Shown: positions 17,734 through 27,432 of the stretch, in pieces | Numbering within the stretch: the stretch's first letter is position 1 | Layout: each line of letters opens with the position of its first letter | Made by a program: the position numbers and the translations under genes | The notes under the pieces: generated by a model | Databases searched by the model: none | What the model saw: the letters and a program-made list of their open reading frames with translations, nothing else | What the model was told of the DNA's origin: nothing | Assembly (NCBI RefSeq): GCF_001936615.1 | Contig: NZ_MLBF01000002.1 | Location: 62,001-126,000 of the forward strand | DNA: 64,000 bases | Direction of reading: 5' to 3' | Origin: Desulfosporosinus metallidurans | GTDB lineage: Bacteria; Bacillota; Desulfitobacteriia; Desulfitobacteriales; Desulfitobacteriaceae

Positions 17734-18567
17734 TTATGTCAGTGAAACGCACATTTCAAATTGCTTGGCACTGGGTCTAATCCCTTGAGCACTGAGATAA
17801 GCGACAATCCAATCTTCAGGTTGATTTGTCAGCGAGAACGGAGTGTTTACTTGAGAAAGCACAGTGGAAATCACCTCTTCAGCTCCAGCTGCGGTAGCAC
17901 TCCAAACATCAAGCAGTGGAACATTATTCTCCCCTGCAAAAAGGGCACCAGCGGTTCCAGCCAAATTCATAACGGCTAAACAATTCCTATACCGCCTAAG
18001 GTACTCCTCTCTTCGTTGCCATGAAGGCTGGAAGAAAGAACTTCGCCTGCTTTCAAAGTACTGCTCAACAGAGATTGGTTCAAGGAAATATGCCTCAAAT
18101 GACCTATCGGAAAAATTTCTCACCTTTTCAGCGCGGTAGATATTGAGTGGTCGTGTAATCGTGAAACCGACGGATTGATAGACTTTAAGCGCATGATTTT
18201 GCTCCAAAACTTCAAGATAAACATGTCTTAATCCAATGCGTGTGGCTAAATTCAGTTGGGTACGCATTAAGGACGCAAAAAGACCCTGGCGTCGGAAATC
18301 AGGATCAATACAAGTTCCAGCAACCCATCCATCACTCCTGTCCATGGATAGTAAAGAAAACCCCACTACCTTATCTTCATCATAGATAGCACATGAATGC
18401 TGTAGGGAAACTTGGCTAAGATAAAGCCAAACTCTTAGATGGTCAGGCATATACGTCATGTTATAATAATAACCCTGCCAACAACGGTTCCAACTATCCG
18501 TCAAATCCTCCCTACTGATATGTTCAAGAGTGGTTACTCTAATATTACTCAAGGATTCTATCTCCAC
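17734..18567 (-). CDS. GNAT family N-acetyltransferase
   Basis: The 277 residues contain the acetyl-CoA-binding motif A, DPDFRRQGLFASLMRTQLN (near residues 88-106), followed by VYLEVLEQNHALKVYQSVGF, the usual motif B. The C-terminal 120 residues form an extra domain seen in longer GNAT proteins. The substrate is unknown. The GTG at 18567 is used here; a TTG at 18552 has a GGAG nine bases upstream and is a possible alternative start. Confidence 0.88.
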   Translation of the reverse strand: MEIESLSNIRVTTLEHISREDLTDSWNRCWQGYYYNMTYMPDHLRVWLYLSQVSLQHSCAIYDEDKVVGFSLLSMDRSDGWVAGTCIDPDFRRQGLFASLMRTQLNLATRIGLRHVYLEVLEQNHALKVYQSVGFTITRPLNIYRAEKVRNFSDRSFEAYFLEPISVEQYFESRRSSFFQPSWQRREEYLRRYRNCLAVMNLAGTAGALFAGENNVPLLDVWSATAAGAEEVISTVLSQVNTPFSLTNQPEDWIVAYLSAQGIRPSAKQFEMCVSLT

Positions 18568-18729
18568 TTCATTCTCTAACTATTTTAGATTTTATTCTTC
18601 TTGCTGAATATTTCGATTCTACAAAGCTAAATTCCTGCTAATTGTTCCATGCCTTAACGACTAAGCAGGAATAGATTTTAGGTAAGACGAATATAGTATT
18701 GTTTTGATATCATGAAAGGCGGTTGAGAT

Positions 18730-20052
18730 ATGTCTACTTCATATATTACAAATGAGGAACAGCAGTTTGCCCAAGAACTACTTGAATTTATCGAAGGAAG
18801 CCCCTCCTCTTTCCATACTGTAGAAAGCGTAAAGAAAATGCTAATTCCTCATGGATTTCAGGAGTTGCACCTTACACAAAAATGGTCACTGATTCCAGGC
18901 GAGAAATATTTCCTAACTCGCAACGGTTCCGCCCTGATAGCTTTTGTGATCGGCCATGGTATGCCCGAAAAGCATGGATTTCGCCTCATTGGCGTGCACT
19001 CCGACAGCCCTAGTTTCCGAGTTAAACCCTCACCTGAGATACTGGTAGAAGGGCATTATCTTAAATTGAATGTTGAAACCTATGGGGGCCCTATTCTAAA
19101 TACCTGGCTGGACCGTCCGCTCTCATTAGCAGGCCGAATTATTTTGCGGGGGAAAACTCCCTTCTCCCCTCAGGTAAAACTCTTCCGCAGTGACCGCCCG
19201 TTACTTGTCATCCCCAACCTTGCGATTCATATGAATCGCAAGGTTAATGAGGGAATTGAATTAAACAAGCAAAAGGACATGCTGCCCTTATTAACACAAA
19301 TCACAGAGAATCTTCAGAAAGAAGGTATCCTGATCCAACACCTCGCGGAAACTTTACATTGTCCGACTGAAGATATCCTAGACTTTGACCTATTCCTCTT
19401 TGATTACAACAAAGGCTGTTTAGTCGGCCTTCAAGAAGAATTTATCTCCAGCGGGCGACTTGATGATTTGGCGATGGTTCATGCTGGGGCCTGGGCCCTC
19501 ACCCAAGCAAAACCGACTCTTATGACACAAGTTCTAGCCTGTTTTGACCATGAAGAATGCGGAAGTACATCTCAACAAGGGGCTGCTTCTCCGTTTCTCT
19601 CCCACGTATTGGAGCGAATCCTCTTGGCACAAAAAAAAGACCGAGAAACATATTTCCAGGCCCTAGCACATTCTTTTCTAATTTCAGCCGACATGGCCCA
19701 TGCTCTTCACCCCAATGCCGGGGAAAAACATGATCCAGTTAATCGTCCAATTCTTAATGGTGGTCCAGTGATTAAAATCAGTGCGAATCAAAGCTACACT
19801 ACGAACGCAGAATCTGGGGCCGTTTTTGCCAACCTCTGTCAGCGTGTCGGAGTTCATGTCCAAAAATTCGTCAACCGTTCGGATGAACGGGGGGGATCGA
19901 CCATTGGCCCGATCTCCAGTACACATCTTGATATTCGTTCCGTGGACATCGGAAACCCCATCTTAGCCATGCATTCTGTGCGCGAACTTGGAGGAGTTAA
20001 AGACCACTTAGCCATCGCCAACGTCTTTTCTGAGTTTTATAAAGCCCTATAA
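18730..20052 (+). CDS. M18 family aminopeptidase
   Basis: This metallo-aminopeptidase of 440 residues removes acidic N-terminal residues from peptides. Zinc ligands are recognisable: GVHSDSPSF (His and Asp), DHEECGS (Glu pair), and a terminal MHSVRELGG. AAAGGCGGTTGAGAT precedes the ATG. Its last 6 bases overlap the end of the convergent DUF192 gene, leaving no room for a terminator between the two. Confidence 0.94.
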   Translation: MSTSYITNEEQQFAQELLEFIEGSPSSFHTVESVKKMLIPHGFQELHLTQKWSLIPGEKYFLTRNGSALIAFVIGHGMPEKHGFRLIGVHSDSPSFRVKPSPEILVEGHYLKLNVETYGGPILNTWLDRPLSLAGRIILRGKTPFSPQVKLFRSDRPLLVIPNLAIHMNRKVNEGIELNKQKDMLPLLTQITENLQKEGILIQHLAETLHCPTEDILDFDLFLFDYNKGCLVGLQEEFISSGRLDDLAMVHAGAWALTQAKPTLMTQVLACFDHEECGSTSQQGAASPFLSHVLERILLAQKKDRETYFQALAHSFLISADMAHALHPNAGEKHDPVNRPILNGGPVIKISANQSYTTNAESGAVFANLCQRVGVHVQKFVNRSDERGGSTIGPISSTHLDIRSVDIGNPILAMHSVRELGGVKDHLAIANVFSEFYKAL

Positions 20053-20406
20053 ATGTTCTTCCCATACCAATTCGTCACCCAACTCTGTATCGGTCGCTTT
20101 TCCCCATCCCTTAGGAAACTCAAGGATACTTACGGCATTTCGAATACGAGGGGAAATTTTCCAAGGGCTTAGTTCATCGACAAGTTCACACACTTGACCT
20201 GATTGATCTATAAACCATACCGAGAGTGAAAACTTCATACCCCACATATGAACTTGCTGACAAGGCAAAAGCCAGAGCCCTTCACCCGGTTCTAAATTGG
20301 ATCGACCTAATAATCCGCGGAAACGGGTCCAAAACGAGTCTGCTTTCCATACCCATTTTCCTACAATCTGCCCTGTCCGTTGGTTACGCAATCTTCCTGA
20401 TTTCAT
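20047..20406 (-). CDS. DUF192 family protein
   Basis: A 119-residue protein with the DUF192 signature: FWTRFRGLLGR, then LLPCQQVHMWGMKFSLSVWF and a C-terminal ILEFPKGW. Such proteins form a small beta-barrel, often periplasmic or near secretion genes, with no agreed function. The ATG at 20406 is preferred over a GTG at 20427 because GAGAGGA lies ten bases before it. It follows tadC by 87 bases on the same strand and may be the last gene of the Tad pilus operon. Confidence 0.88.
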   Translation of the reverse strand: MKSGRLRNQRTGQIVGKWVWKADSFWTRFRGLLGRSNLEPGEGLWLLPCQQVHMWGMKFSLSVWFIDQSGQVCELVDELSPWKISPRIRNAVSILEFPKGWGKATDTELGDELVWEEHL

Positions 20407-20493
20407 TTTTGTTTTGTCCTCTCCCACTCTGGCATATCTTCACTTCTGTGCCGTTATAATGATGTGGGTACTCTCTCTCGCAGACTTTGCTCA

Positions 20494-21411
20494 TTATTTT
20501 TGTTTAAACATCTCTACTATTTGAAGAATAGCCGGTCCGATAACAATGATAAAGATGCTAGGAAAGACGAAGAAAACTAGAGGAATCATCATTTTCACGG
20601 GGGCCTTTTGGGCCTTTTCTTCCGCGCGTTGCCGTTGTTTCTGCCTAATTTGCTTGGCTTGATTGCGTAGAACTCCACCGATTGATATACCCAATTGATC
20701 AGCTTGTACAAGCGAGGCGACAACATTGCTGAGGTCCTCGGCGGGTTTGTTACGACTCGCTAGATCTCGAAGAGTCTCCCGTCTCGGACGCCCCATCTTA
20801 ATTTCCTGTAATACCCGAAGAAATTCTTCGGCTAGAACTCCTTTTTGTTTCTCCACGACTTTGAGTAAAGCCGCATCAAACCCTAGGCCAGCTTCCACAC
20901 TAACGGTCAGTAGATCGAGAACATCAGGCAACGTCTTGATAATTTCCTTTTGTCGTTGTTTGACTTTTGCTTTCAACCAGGAATTAGGAAACATATACCC
21001 CACCAGGAACCCAATAATCCCCATCTCTGATCTGGTTAGCATCTCAGCACGCATCAAAGAGAAAAGTGCAAACAGCAGTAGCGAAACTAGTAGGCTCAGC
21101 GCATATTGCAACCCTTTCCATTCAGTTTCTTCCCATTGCCCTGATAATCCAGCAGCGCTCAGTTTCGCGGTTGTTTGTTTTTGTTTTCCTTTAGGAGCCC
21201 AGCGTGTGAGTTGGTGGGCAAATTGATGGAGCAATGGACGCAGCACCCGCTGGCTTAGAGTCCCAGAATCTTCGTCTACCGTCATTTCTCCCTGACCTAA
21301 GGCCCGTGAAATTCGTTCGCGGGTTTTACTTTCTTGCTTACCTATAAAAATTGCAATCAGCGTAAAGCACACGGTTCCAAATACGCCAAGCAGACTTATT
21401 ATAAAGGCCAT
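20494..21411 (-). CDS. tadC: Tad pilus inner-membrane platform protein TadC
   Basis: A type II secretion F-domain protein. The F-domain core lies at about residues 150-270 (LPDVLDLLTVSVEAGLGFDA, then DLGI-type LVQADQLGISIGGVL). Hydrophobic segments sit at the N-terminus, the middle and the C-terminus (MIPLVFFVFPSIFIIVIGPA). An upstream in-frame ATG at 21477 exists, but GAGGGGAGC lies seven bases before the ATG at 21411. It works with TadB as the assembly platform for Flp pili. Confidence 0.92.
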   Translation of the reverse strand: MAFIISLLGVFGTVCFTLIAIFIGKQESKTRERISRALGQGEMTVDEDSGTLSQRVLRPLLHQFAHQLTRWAPKGKQKQTTAKLSAAGLSGQWEETEWKGLQYALSLLVSLLLFALFSLMRAEMLTRSEMGIIGFLVGYMFPNSWLKAKVKQRQKEIIKTLPDVLDLLTVSVEAGLGFDAALLKVVEKQKGVLAEEFLRVLQEIKMGRPRRETLRDLASRNKPAEDLSNVVASLVQADQLGISIGGVLRNQAKQIRQKQRQRAEEKAQKAPVKMMIPLVFFVFPSIFIIVIGPAILQIVEMFKQK

Positions 21412-21527
21412 AAACAGCTCCCCTCTTTTCATCCACTCAAGACTCCCACTTGTTATCCAGAAAGACAGAGTCCTCAAGCGAGAATTTTAATCCTTTATGA
21501 CATTGACTGTTCGAATTATTGTGTATA

Positions 21528-22487
21528 TTATACTTCGATCGTAATAATCTTTCGAATGATTAGGAACCCAATGAATTGGGAAATTAGGCCTCCAGCAAGC
21601 ATAGCCCAGCCAATTCGATTGGTGAACAGCACTGAGAGGTAGCTCGGATTGAGCACACTAAGAACAGCAGCAATACCAAAAGGAAGAGCGGCAATAATAT
21701 AACCGGACATGCGTCCTTGGGCCGTGAGCGTCTTAATTTCTTGCTGAATGCGAAGGCGATCCTGAATTGTCGCGTGAATATTTTGGAGTACCTCTGCTAA
21801 GTTCCCTCCAGCCTGGCGTTGGATCAGCATAGCAGTCACGAGAAGATCTAAAACATCACTCCCGACCCGTTCCGATAAATGGATCAGCGCGGTTTCCGTA
21901 GACGTCCCGTACGTCATCTCTCGCAACGTAAAATGGAATTCTCCAGAAATAGGATTGGACATTTCCTGACTGACCATTTCCATGGCTTGTAAGAGGCTAA
22001 AACCAGCTCGCAGGGAATTGGACAAAACAAGCAAAGCATCGGCAAGTTGATTGTTAAATTTACGGCGCTTTTTTTTCTGGGCGGAGTTCAGCCATAATCT
22101 TGGAAGTATCCCCCCGCCGATGGAAAATAGAAACCCAGCGTAAATTTTCTGTGTCAGCATAAAGCCAATGAGGAAAAAGAGAAACATTAAAAAACCTTGA
22201 AGCACCAAAAATTCTCCGCCTTTAAGTGGAATATCTCCTCGTATCAGTTCGAGGTCTAACCCCTCGCTCCAACGCCGTGGTGCGAAACGTCCTAATAGTG
22301 TGAGCAAGTGTTTTAAGTTTCTTTTACCTGTCTCAGGTTTAGAAGGAACCCGTAACGCAGTAAAGCGTCGAAGTTTTGCTTCAAGGGTTTCAGCACGACG
22401 AGTAAGGGCAAGAATTCCCGAGTAGACCGCTAAAAATGTAGCGATCACTGAGATGAGTATGACGATTTGGGCTATCCCATTGACCAT
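21528..22487 (-). CDS. tadB: Tad pilus inner-membrane platform protein TadB
   Basis: A 319-residue F-domain membrane protein with an N-terminal membrane segment, a second pair near residues 100-140, the F-domain (LADALLVLSNSLRAGFSLLQ...RQAGGNLAEVLQNI) and C-terminal hydrophobic segments. CAGGAGGAGGATCGGT precedes the ATG. It lies 33 bases after tadA and about 115 bases before tadC, the usual Tad order. Confidence 0.93.
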   Translation of the reverse strand: MVNGIAQIVILISVIATFLAVYSGILALTRRAETLEAKLRRFTALRVPSKPETGKRNLKHLLTLLGRFAPRRWSEGLDLELIRGDIPLKGGEFLVLQGFLMFLFFLIGFMLTQKIYAGFLFSIGGGILPRLWLNSAQKKKRRKFNNQLADALLVLSNSLRAGFSLLQAMEMVSQEMSNPISGEFHFTLREMTYGTSTETALIHLSERVGSDVLDLLVTAMLIQRQAGGNLAEVLQNIHATIQDRLRIQQEIKTLTAQGRMSGYIIAALPFGIAAVLSVLNPSYLSVLFTNRIGWAMLAGGLISQFIGFLIIRKIITIEV

Positions 22488-22520
22488 ACCGATCCTCCTC
22501 CTGGCGGAGATTTTTTAAGA

Positions 22521-23876
22521 TTAATATTTATTCGAAAATAGATCATCAGGGAGGATCTGACCTGCAGAAATGAGTTTATCCATGAAATGCGGACGAATTC
22601 CCGTTGCTCTGTAATGCCCTTGGACTTTGCCTTGTTTATCAATCCCTATCTGCTCGAAACGGAAAATATCCTGAAGCACAATCACTTCCCCCTCCATCCC
22701 AAGGACTTCTGTAATATGAGTAATTTTTCGGCTTCCATCCCTCAAGCGACTCTGCTGAACAATGACGTCCAGAGCACTGGAAATTTGCTCACGAATCGCT
22801 CGAACGGGTAGATCCATCCCGGCCATCAGGACCATGGTTTCTAAACGGGAGAGCATATCGCGCGGGGTATTGGCATGACCGGTGGTTAAGGAGCCGTCGT
22901 GCCCTGTATTCATGGCCTGTAGCATGTCCAGGGCTTCCCCACTTCGAACTTCGCCCACAATGATGCGTTCTGGTCTCATCCGTAAAGCGTTACGAACTAA
23001 ATCCCTGATCATAACAGCACCTTTGCCTTCAATGTTCGCTGGGCGAGTTTCCAAGGTGACGACATGGGTTTGGCGAAGTTGAAGTTCCGCAGCATCTTCA
23101 ATCGTAATAATACGTTCATCTTCTGGAATATAAGCAGAAATTACCCCCAGTGTTGTTGTTTTCCCTGACCCTGTTCCCCCTGAAACAATAACATTTAAGC
23201 GAGCTTTGACACAGGCATCGATGAATTCCGCCATCTCCGTCGTCAGCGTCCCAAAACTTACAAGATTATCCATAGTGAAGGGAATTTTGGCAAACTTACG
23301 GATGGTAAGAATCGGTCCATTTAAGGCTAGAGGAGGCACAATGGCATTGACCCTGGAACCGTCTGGTAAACGAGCATCGACCATTGGCTGGCTCTCATCA
23401 ATCCGCCGCCCTAAAGGGGCCACAATTTTTTCAATTATGTGCAAGACGTGAGCATCATCGTAAAACGTAACCCCGACCAATTCAAGTTTACCTTTTCGTT
23501 CCACATAGACCTGATGCGGTCCGTTAACCATAATTTCATTGACAGTAGGGTCTTGAAGTAGTTGTTCAATAGGACCGAACCCCAGAATTTCATCCATAAC
23601 CTCTTGGATCAGTCGTTCTCGTTCCGTTCGCGGAGGAATTAACCCCATAATATCAGCTCGTTCGTCGAGCGTTTGCTCAACAATGGGGTGCAAGATCACG
23701 GACGTCAGATTTTGGGTGTTGATCTTATCTAAGGCTTGGATAACTTCATGATGCACAGAGCCTTTGAATTCACGCCATGGATCATTTTGGGGAATGGAGC
23801 GAACCGTTCTGGATTCATTCGTGGGCTCCTCATGCAGCTGAATCTTCTCTTTTTCTAAGCGTTTAAGCAAAGACAT
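22521..23876 (-). CDS. tadA: Tad pilus assembly ATPase TadA/CpaF
   Basis: This secretion ATPase of the VirB11/GspE superfamily drives Flp pilus assembly from the cytoplasmic face. The 451 residues contain Walker [14 protein letters not shown] (near residue 240), an Asp box [16 protein letters not shown], a Walker B-like [11 protein letters not shown] and the His box [31 protein letters not shown] precedes the ATG. It lies 14 bases after tadZ. Confidence 0.96.
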   Translation of the reverse strand: MSLLKRLEKEKIQLHEEPTNESRTVRSIPQNDPWREFKGSVHHEVIQALDKINTQNLTSVILHPIVEQTLDERADIMGLIPPRTERERLIQEVMDEILGFGPIEQLLQDPTVNEIMVNGPHQVYVERKGKLELVGVTFYDDAHVLHIIEKIVAPLGRRIDESQPMVDARLPDGSRVNAIVPPLALNGPILTIRKFAKIPFTMDNLVSFGTLTTEMAEFIDACVKARLNVIVSGGTGSGKTTTLGVISAYIPEDERIITIEDAAELQLRQTHVVTLETRPANIEGKGAVMIRDLVRNALRMRPERIIVGEVRSGEALDMLQAMNTGHDGSLTTGHANTPRDMLSRLETMVLMAGMDLPVRAIREQISSALDVIVQQSRLRDGSRKITHITEVLGMEGEVIVLQDIFRFEQIGIDKQGKVQGHYRATGIRPHFMDKLISAGQILPDDLFSNKY

Positions 23877-23890
23877 TGCTCATTCCTCCC

Positions 23891-25132
23891 TTAAAATCCA
23901 AACACTCTGCGCAACCCTTGTAAGGGACCCCGACTTTCACGTTCTTTCTCCTGAGAGATTTGAATCCCCCCTTTTGCTTCTGATAAAGAAAGTTCTTCCG
24001 CCATCTTTCGAATTGCCTCAGAAGCCTTGCTTTGCGGAGATGACGTCACAAAAGGTACCCCACAATTAAGGGCAGCAACAAGAGCTCGCCCATCACTGGG
24101 AATTTCATAACTAATTTTATAATTCAGACTCTTTTCTACATCATGAGGATTCATTCCCATTTCTTTACTCGCTCGATTCAAAACAACGTGTACTTTCGGG
24201 GTGTGATGAAGGCCATCAATAACCTCAAGACTGAGTTTAGCATTTTTAAGTGTCGGTACATCCATGGCCACCACTAACCAAATTTGAGTGGCCGCATCGA
24301 AACTCACCAGACTGATATCTTCAAATCGGCTGACATTATCACAAATTATGAAATCAAAATGATCTTTAACCTCGGAAAGGATTTGTTCCACTTGTTCAGC
24401 TGTAACCAGTTCGGCATACTCTGGGCGAGTTGGAGCTGCCAAAACTTGAAGTCCAGAAGAGTGCGTTAAAAGGCAAGACTGAATCTCTGAAAACTTGATC
24501 GATCCTGTTTGGGTTAAATCAGCAATCGATCGTTTGGGGACAAGGTTTAGAAAAACAGCGACATCTCCAAATTGAAGGTTAAGATCCACCAAAAGGACGC
24601 GCCACTTACCAGAACTAGCCAATTGAACTGCCAAATTGGTAGCTAACATCGTTTTTCCGACGCCACCCTTAGTGCTGAAGAAGGAAATTATTTGCCCGTC
24701 TCGCATTTGTGTGTCGATAGACACCTTGGGCAGATCCCCTAAAGTGTCTCTTTTGCGCTGATCCATTTCGTAGACTTTGGCTATAACACTGGCCAGTTCA
24801 TCTCCAGTAAACGGCTTTACTATATATTCACGGGCACCCGCCATCATAGCGCGACGCAAATAGGCCTGCTCTCCTTGTACAGACATGATGATCACAGAAC
24901 TTTCCGGAGCGCGTTGAGCCATAAGTTCAGTTGTCCGTATTCCATCCATTTCTGGCATATTAATATCCATTAAAATAATGTCTGGCCGTTTCTCTTCAGC
25001 AATCAGAATGGCTTCGGAACCGGATCCCGCCTCACCAAACACTTCAATATCTTCTTCAAATTGAAGAAGTCGACGAATGCTGTCCCGAGTATCGCTGATA
25101 TCATCAACAATCAAAACTCTAATGCGTTTCAT
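23891..25132 (-). CDS. tadZ: TadZ/CpaE-like protein with a true receiver domain
   Basis: The first 120 residues are a response-regulator receiver with the acidic pair at Asp10/Asp11, phospho-acceptor Asp56 (LMDINMPEMDG) and a conserved Lys in VKPFTGDEL. The rest is a MinD/ParA-type ATPase with the deviant Walker A STKGGVGKT near residue 155. TadZ localises the pilus machine at the pole. In many TadZ proteins the receiver is degenerate, but here the acceptor residues are intact. AATAAGGAGGGCGTACC precedes the ATG. Confidence 0.92.
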   Translation of the reverse strand: MKRIRVLIVDDISDTRDSIRRLLQFEEDIEVFGEAGSGSEAILIAEEKRPDIILMDINMPEMDGIRTTELMAQRAPESSVIIMSVQGEQAYLRRAMMAGAREYIVKPFTGDELASVIAKVYEMDQRKRDTLGDLPKVSIDTQMRDGQIISFFSTKGGVGKTMLATNLAVQLASSGKWRVLLVDLNLQFGDVAVFLNLVPKRSIADLTQTGSIKFSEIQSCLLTHSSGLQVLAAPTRPEYAELVTAEQVEQILSEVKDHFDFIICDNVSRFEDISLVSFDAATQIWLVVAMDVPTLKNAKLSLEVIDGLHHTPKVHVVLNRASKEMGMNPHDVEKSLNYKISYEIPSDGRALVAALNCGVPFVTSSPQSKASEAIRKMAEELSLSEAKGGIQISQEKERESRGPLQGLRRVFGF

Positions 25133-25147
25133 GGTACGCCCTCCTTA

Positions 25148-25900
25148 TTACTTAAAGCGGTTAATATAGTTGGGATCCAAAAACACATTCCCGGTCACCG
25201 GGGTATCTTGCCGAATATTCGAATTAGCGGGGTTACGCAATAATAAACGGAGACTTCCTTTTTCACTGCCGTAGGTAACTGCCATGGCTTGCGGTACACT
25301 CAGAGCCATCGTGTAAGATTTGGTATCAACCTTAGCTTTGTCTCCAGTTATACTTTCTCCCACGCTTAATACTAAAACATCCTGGGCAGCCAAAGTGGTT
25401 GCTGTCACGACCTGTGGATTGGGGGAGGAGTCTTTAATGTCCATTGTCACAAGGATGTCAACATGATCTCCAGGTTTAACAGCATACCCGACCCCGCTAA
25501 CTAATCCTATTGGAATGGCGACCGCCCTTTTTCCGTCTGGGACGGTTAAGGCGGTGGTGCCGCCTGCGGGGTTCCGAGTATCTGAAGTTTGGGTATTTAG
25601 TCGTTGTAGCATTGCACTGAGGACTAAATCTCCTGCTGAGAGATTCAATAAGGCCACAGAGCCCACGACGTTTTGAATAGAGGAAAAACCGCCTTGGGGG
25701 TATCCTTGCACCGGAACATCCTTGACGACCAACTGACTAGCCTCTATGACCGAACGGGCCTGAATGTTCGTCTTCACAACCACCAAAGGTTTGAGCGAAA
25801 CAGATGGATTTCTGGTCGCACCGTGAAGATAGAAATACATTGATCCAGCAGCTATTAGCCCACAAATAAGTGCCAGAAGAAAAAACCCTTTACGTTGCAT
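25148..25900 (-). CDS. cpaB: Flp pilus assembly protein CpaB (SAF domain)
   Basis: The 250 residues begin with a membrane anchor (GFFLLALICGLIAAGSMYFY), then an SAF domain (KTNIQARSVIEASQLVVKDV) and the RcpC/CpaB extension. In diderms CpaB works with the secretin; here no secretin gene is present, so it probably acts outside the membrane in the wall layer. An in-frame GTG at 25909 abuts its AAGGGG, while the ATG at 25900 has it at 8 bases and is preferred. Confidence 0.9.
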   Translation of the reverse strand: MQRKGFFLLALICGLIAAGSMYFYLHGATRNPSVSLKPLVVVKTNIQARSVIEASQLVVKDVPVQGYPQGGFSSIQNVVGSVALLNLSAGDLVLSAMLQRLNTQTSDTRNPAGGTTALTVPDGKRAVAIPIGLVSGVGYAVKPGDHVDILVTMDIKDSSPNPQVVTATTLAAQDVLVLSVGESITGDKAKVDTKSYTMALSVPQAMAVTYGSEKGSLRLLLRNPANSNIRQDTPVTGNVFLDPNYINRFK

Positions 25901-25975
25901 CTTTGTCACCCCTTGATCCGGTTTTATAATTGTCCTTACGACGCTAATAAACCTGAAGTTCTATCATACGTTCTA

Positions 25976-26989
25976 TTAATTCTGGACGAGTTTTGGCGTG
26001 TATAAGCCGAAATCTGTGCTCGCTCCTCCATTCTCAATATCATGTTCTGTCTGTAACAGATCATTCAAACTGGCATTGTTACGACCATTTGATGCTAGTT
26101 TTTGCAAAAATCGCCCGGTAATAATGGAATTATTACCGTTTCCCTGAACTCCATCAAGGAAGAAGGCGGCAAACCCAACAATTTTCATTTCTTTTTGCCC
26201 ATTTGGAGTAACAATAGGAATATACATGATTTCTGGCGCATTCCGGTCATGGTCGTCGAAGGTATTACGAGGAACGCGAGTATCTTGTGCTAGGCGAGCG
26301 GCAATCCCCTGAGCCGTCGGTCCGCTCATATTTCCGTTTTTTACTTCAACAATCTGCCCCACACTCAATGTACCCTGATACCCGTTAGCTAAATCCTCTT
26401 CATATGAAGAGGCGCCATTACCACTTAGTGCCAAAGCACCGTACCAACCAGTGTTTCCACACCCTCCGCCTTCTTTAAGAACATAAGGTTCTCCATAGAC
26501 AAGCTTTTTTTCATCCAGAACGCTGAGAGGTACAGCTCCCGAAAGTTCTGTCGGTGGAATCATCATAGCTTTGGCGGAGACGGAAATCTGTTCTTCGGTA
26601 ATCCCCCATATTCTGGCAAAGTAAGTAGGAACTTGTTGGGTGGCTTGAACAATGATTTTGGCATTATTTTCCTCAAAGGACACTGTAACAGCAGTCACCC
26701 CGTTTTGAGCAGCATAAGCACTAGCAGATTGCGTCGCAAGGGTGGGGTTACTTGGAAGTTCTTGTACACCAGCGAGCGCAGCTGCATCCACAGAATTTTG
26801 AAGATGAGCCTTTTGTGCATACATTAAACCGACATCTGTCACTATTGCACAGAAACCCAACAAGGCAGTCAAAGCAAGGGTAACCAACACGACAACACTC
26901 CCACGCTCCTGTGAATGAGGGTTTAGTTCTTTTAACCGAGGTAAGGGAAATTCCCAAAGTTGTATAAATAAAGATTTTATCGGAACCAT
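25976..26989 (-). CDS. TadG-like pilus-associated protein
   Basis: A 337-residue protein with a basic N-terminus and one hydrophobic segment in the TadE/G form (ERGSVVVLVTLALTALLGFC, then IVTDVGLMYAQKAHLQNSVD with the AAALAG motif). The long C-terminal part is extracytoplasmic with no von Willebrand domain visible. The ATG at 26989 is chosen over 26995 because GGAGGG then lies at six bases. It follows tadE by 47 bases. Confidence 0.85.
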   Translation of the reverse strand: MVPIKSLFIQLWEFPLPRLKELNPHSQERGSVVVLVTLALTALLGFCAIVTDVGLMYAQKAHLQNSVDAAALAGVQELPSNPTLATQSASAYAAQNGVTAVTVSFEENNAKIIVQATQQVPTYFARIWGITEEQISVSAKAMMIPPTELSGAVPLSVLDEKKLVYGEPYVLKEGGGCGNTGWYGALALSGNGASSYEEDLANGYQGTLSVGQIVEVKNGNMSGPTAQGIAARLAQDTRVPRNTFDDHDRNAPEIMYIPIVTPNGQKEMKIVGFAAFFLDGVQGNGNNSIITGRFLQKLASNGRNNASLNDLLQTEHDIENGGASTDFGLYTPKLVQN

Positions 26990-27036
26990 GACCATCCCTC
27001 CGTCTATCAGAAATGGACACTACGAATATTTCATAT

Positions 27037-27432
27037 CTATTCTAGGCGCATGATGATGTTAGAACTCACGACCACTGGATTGGGTATGATATTACTGATA
27101 AGCGGAATGATTAATTGAACAGGATAAGAAACATTAACTGTTACTCCTTGGCCTGATTGCCGTTGGTCTTGACTCGGAGTGATATTGATCGTTAAGCTCG
27201 CAGAATCAAGTGATGTTGCGGCATTCTTAATGGAAGTAGTAATATCTAGGTCTGTTCCTCCGAGGGTAGCGACTCGACCACCAGCCCGAGCCGCATTGCT
27301 GATTGTAATATAGGCATAGCCAATGCGCCCCATCTCGATCACCCCAAACAATAGCAGGAAAAAAAGTGGTAAGACAAGAGCCATCTCAACTAAAGCTTGA
27401 CCATGTTCACCTTTCTGGAACCTTTGAATCAT
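27037..27432 (-). CDS. TadE-like pseudopilin
   Basis: The 131 residues begin with KGEHGQALVEMALVLPLFFL: a Gly followed by a Glu at +5 and a hydrophobic helix, the class of site cut by the TadV/CpaA prepilin peptidase. It probably forms a minor pilus-tip or assembly subunit. Its ATG overlaps the stop of cpaA (ATGA), indicating translational coupling. Confidence 0.9.
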   Translation of the reverse strand: MIQRFQKGEHGQALVEMALVLPLFFLLLFGVIEMGRIGYAYITISNAARAGGRVATLGGTDLDITTSIKNAATSLDSASLTINITPSQDQRQSGQGVTVNVSYPVQLIIPLISNIIPNPVVVSSNIIMRLE

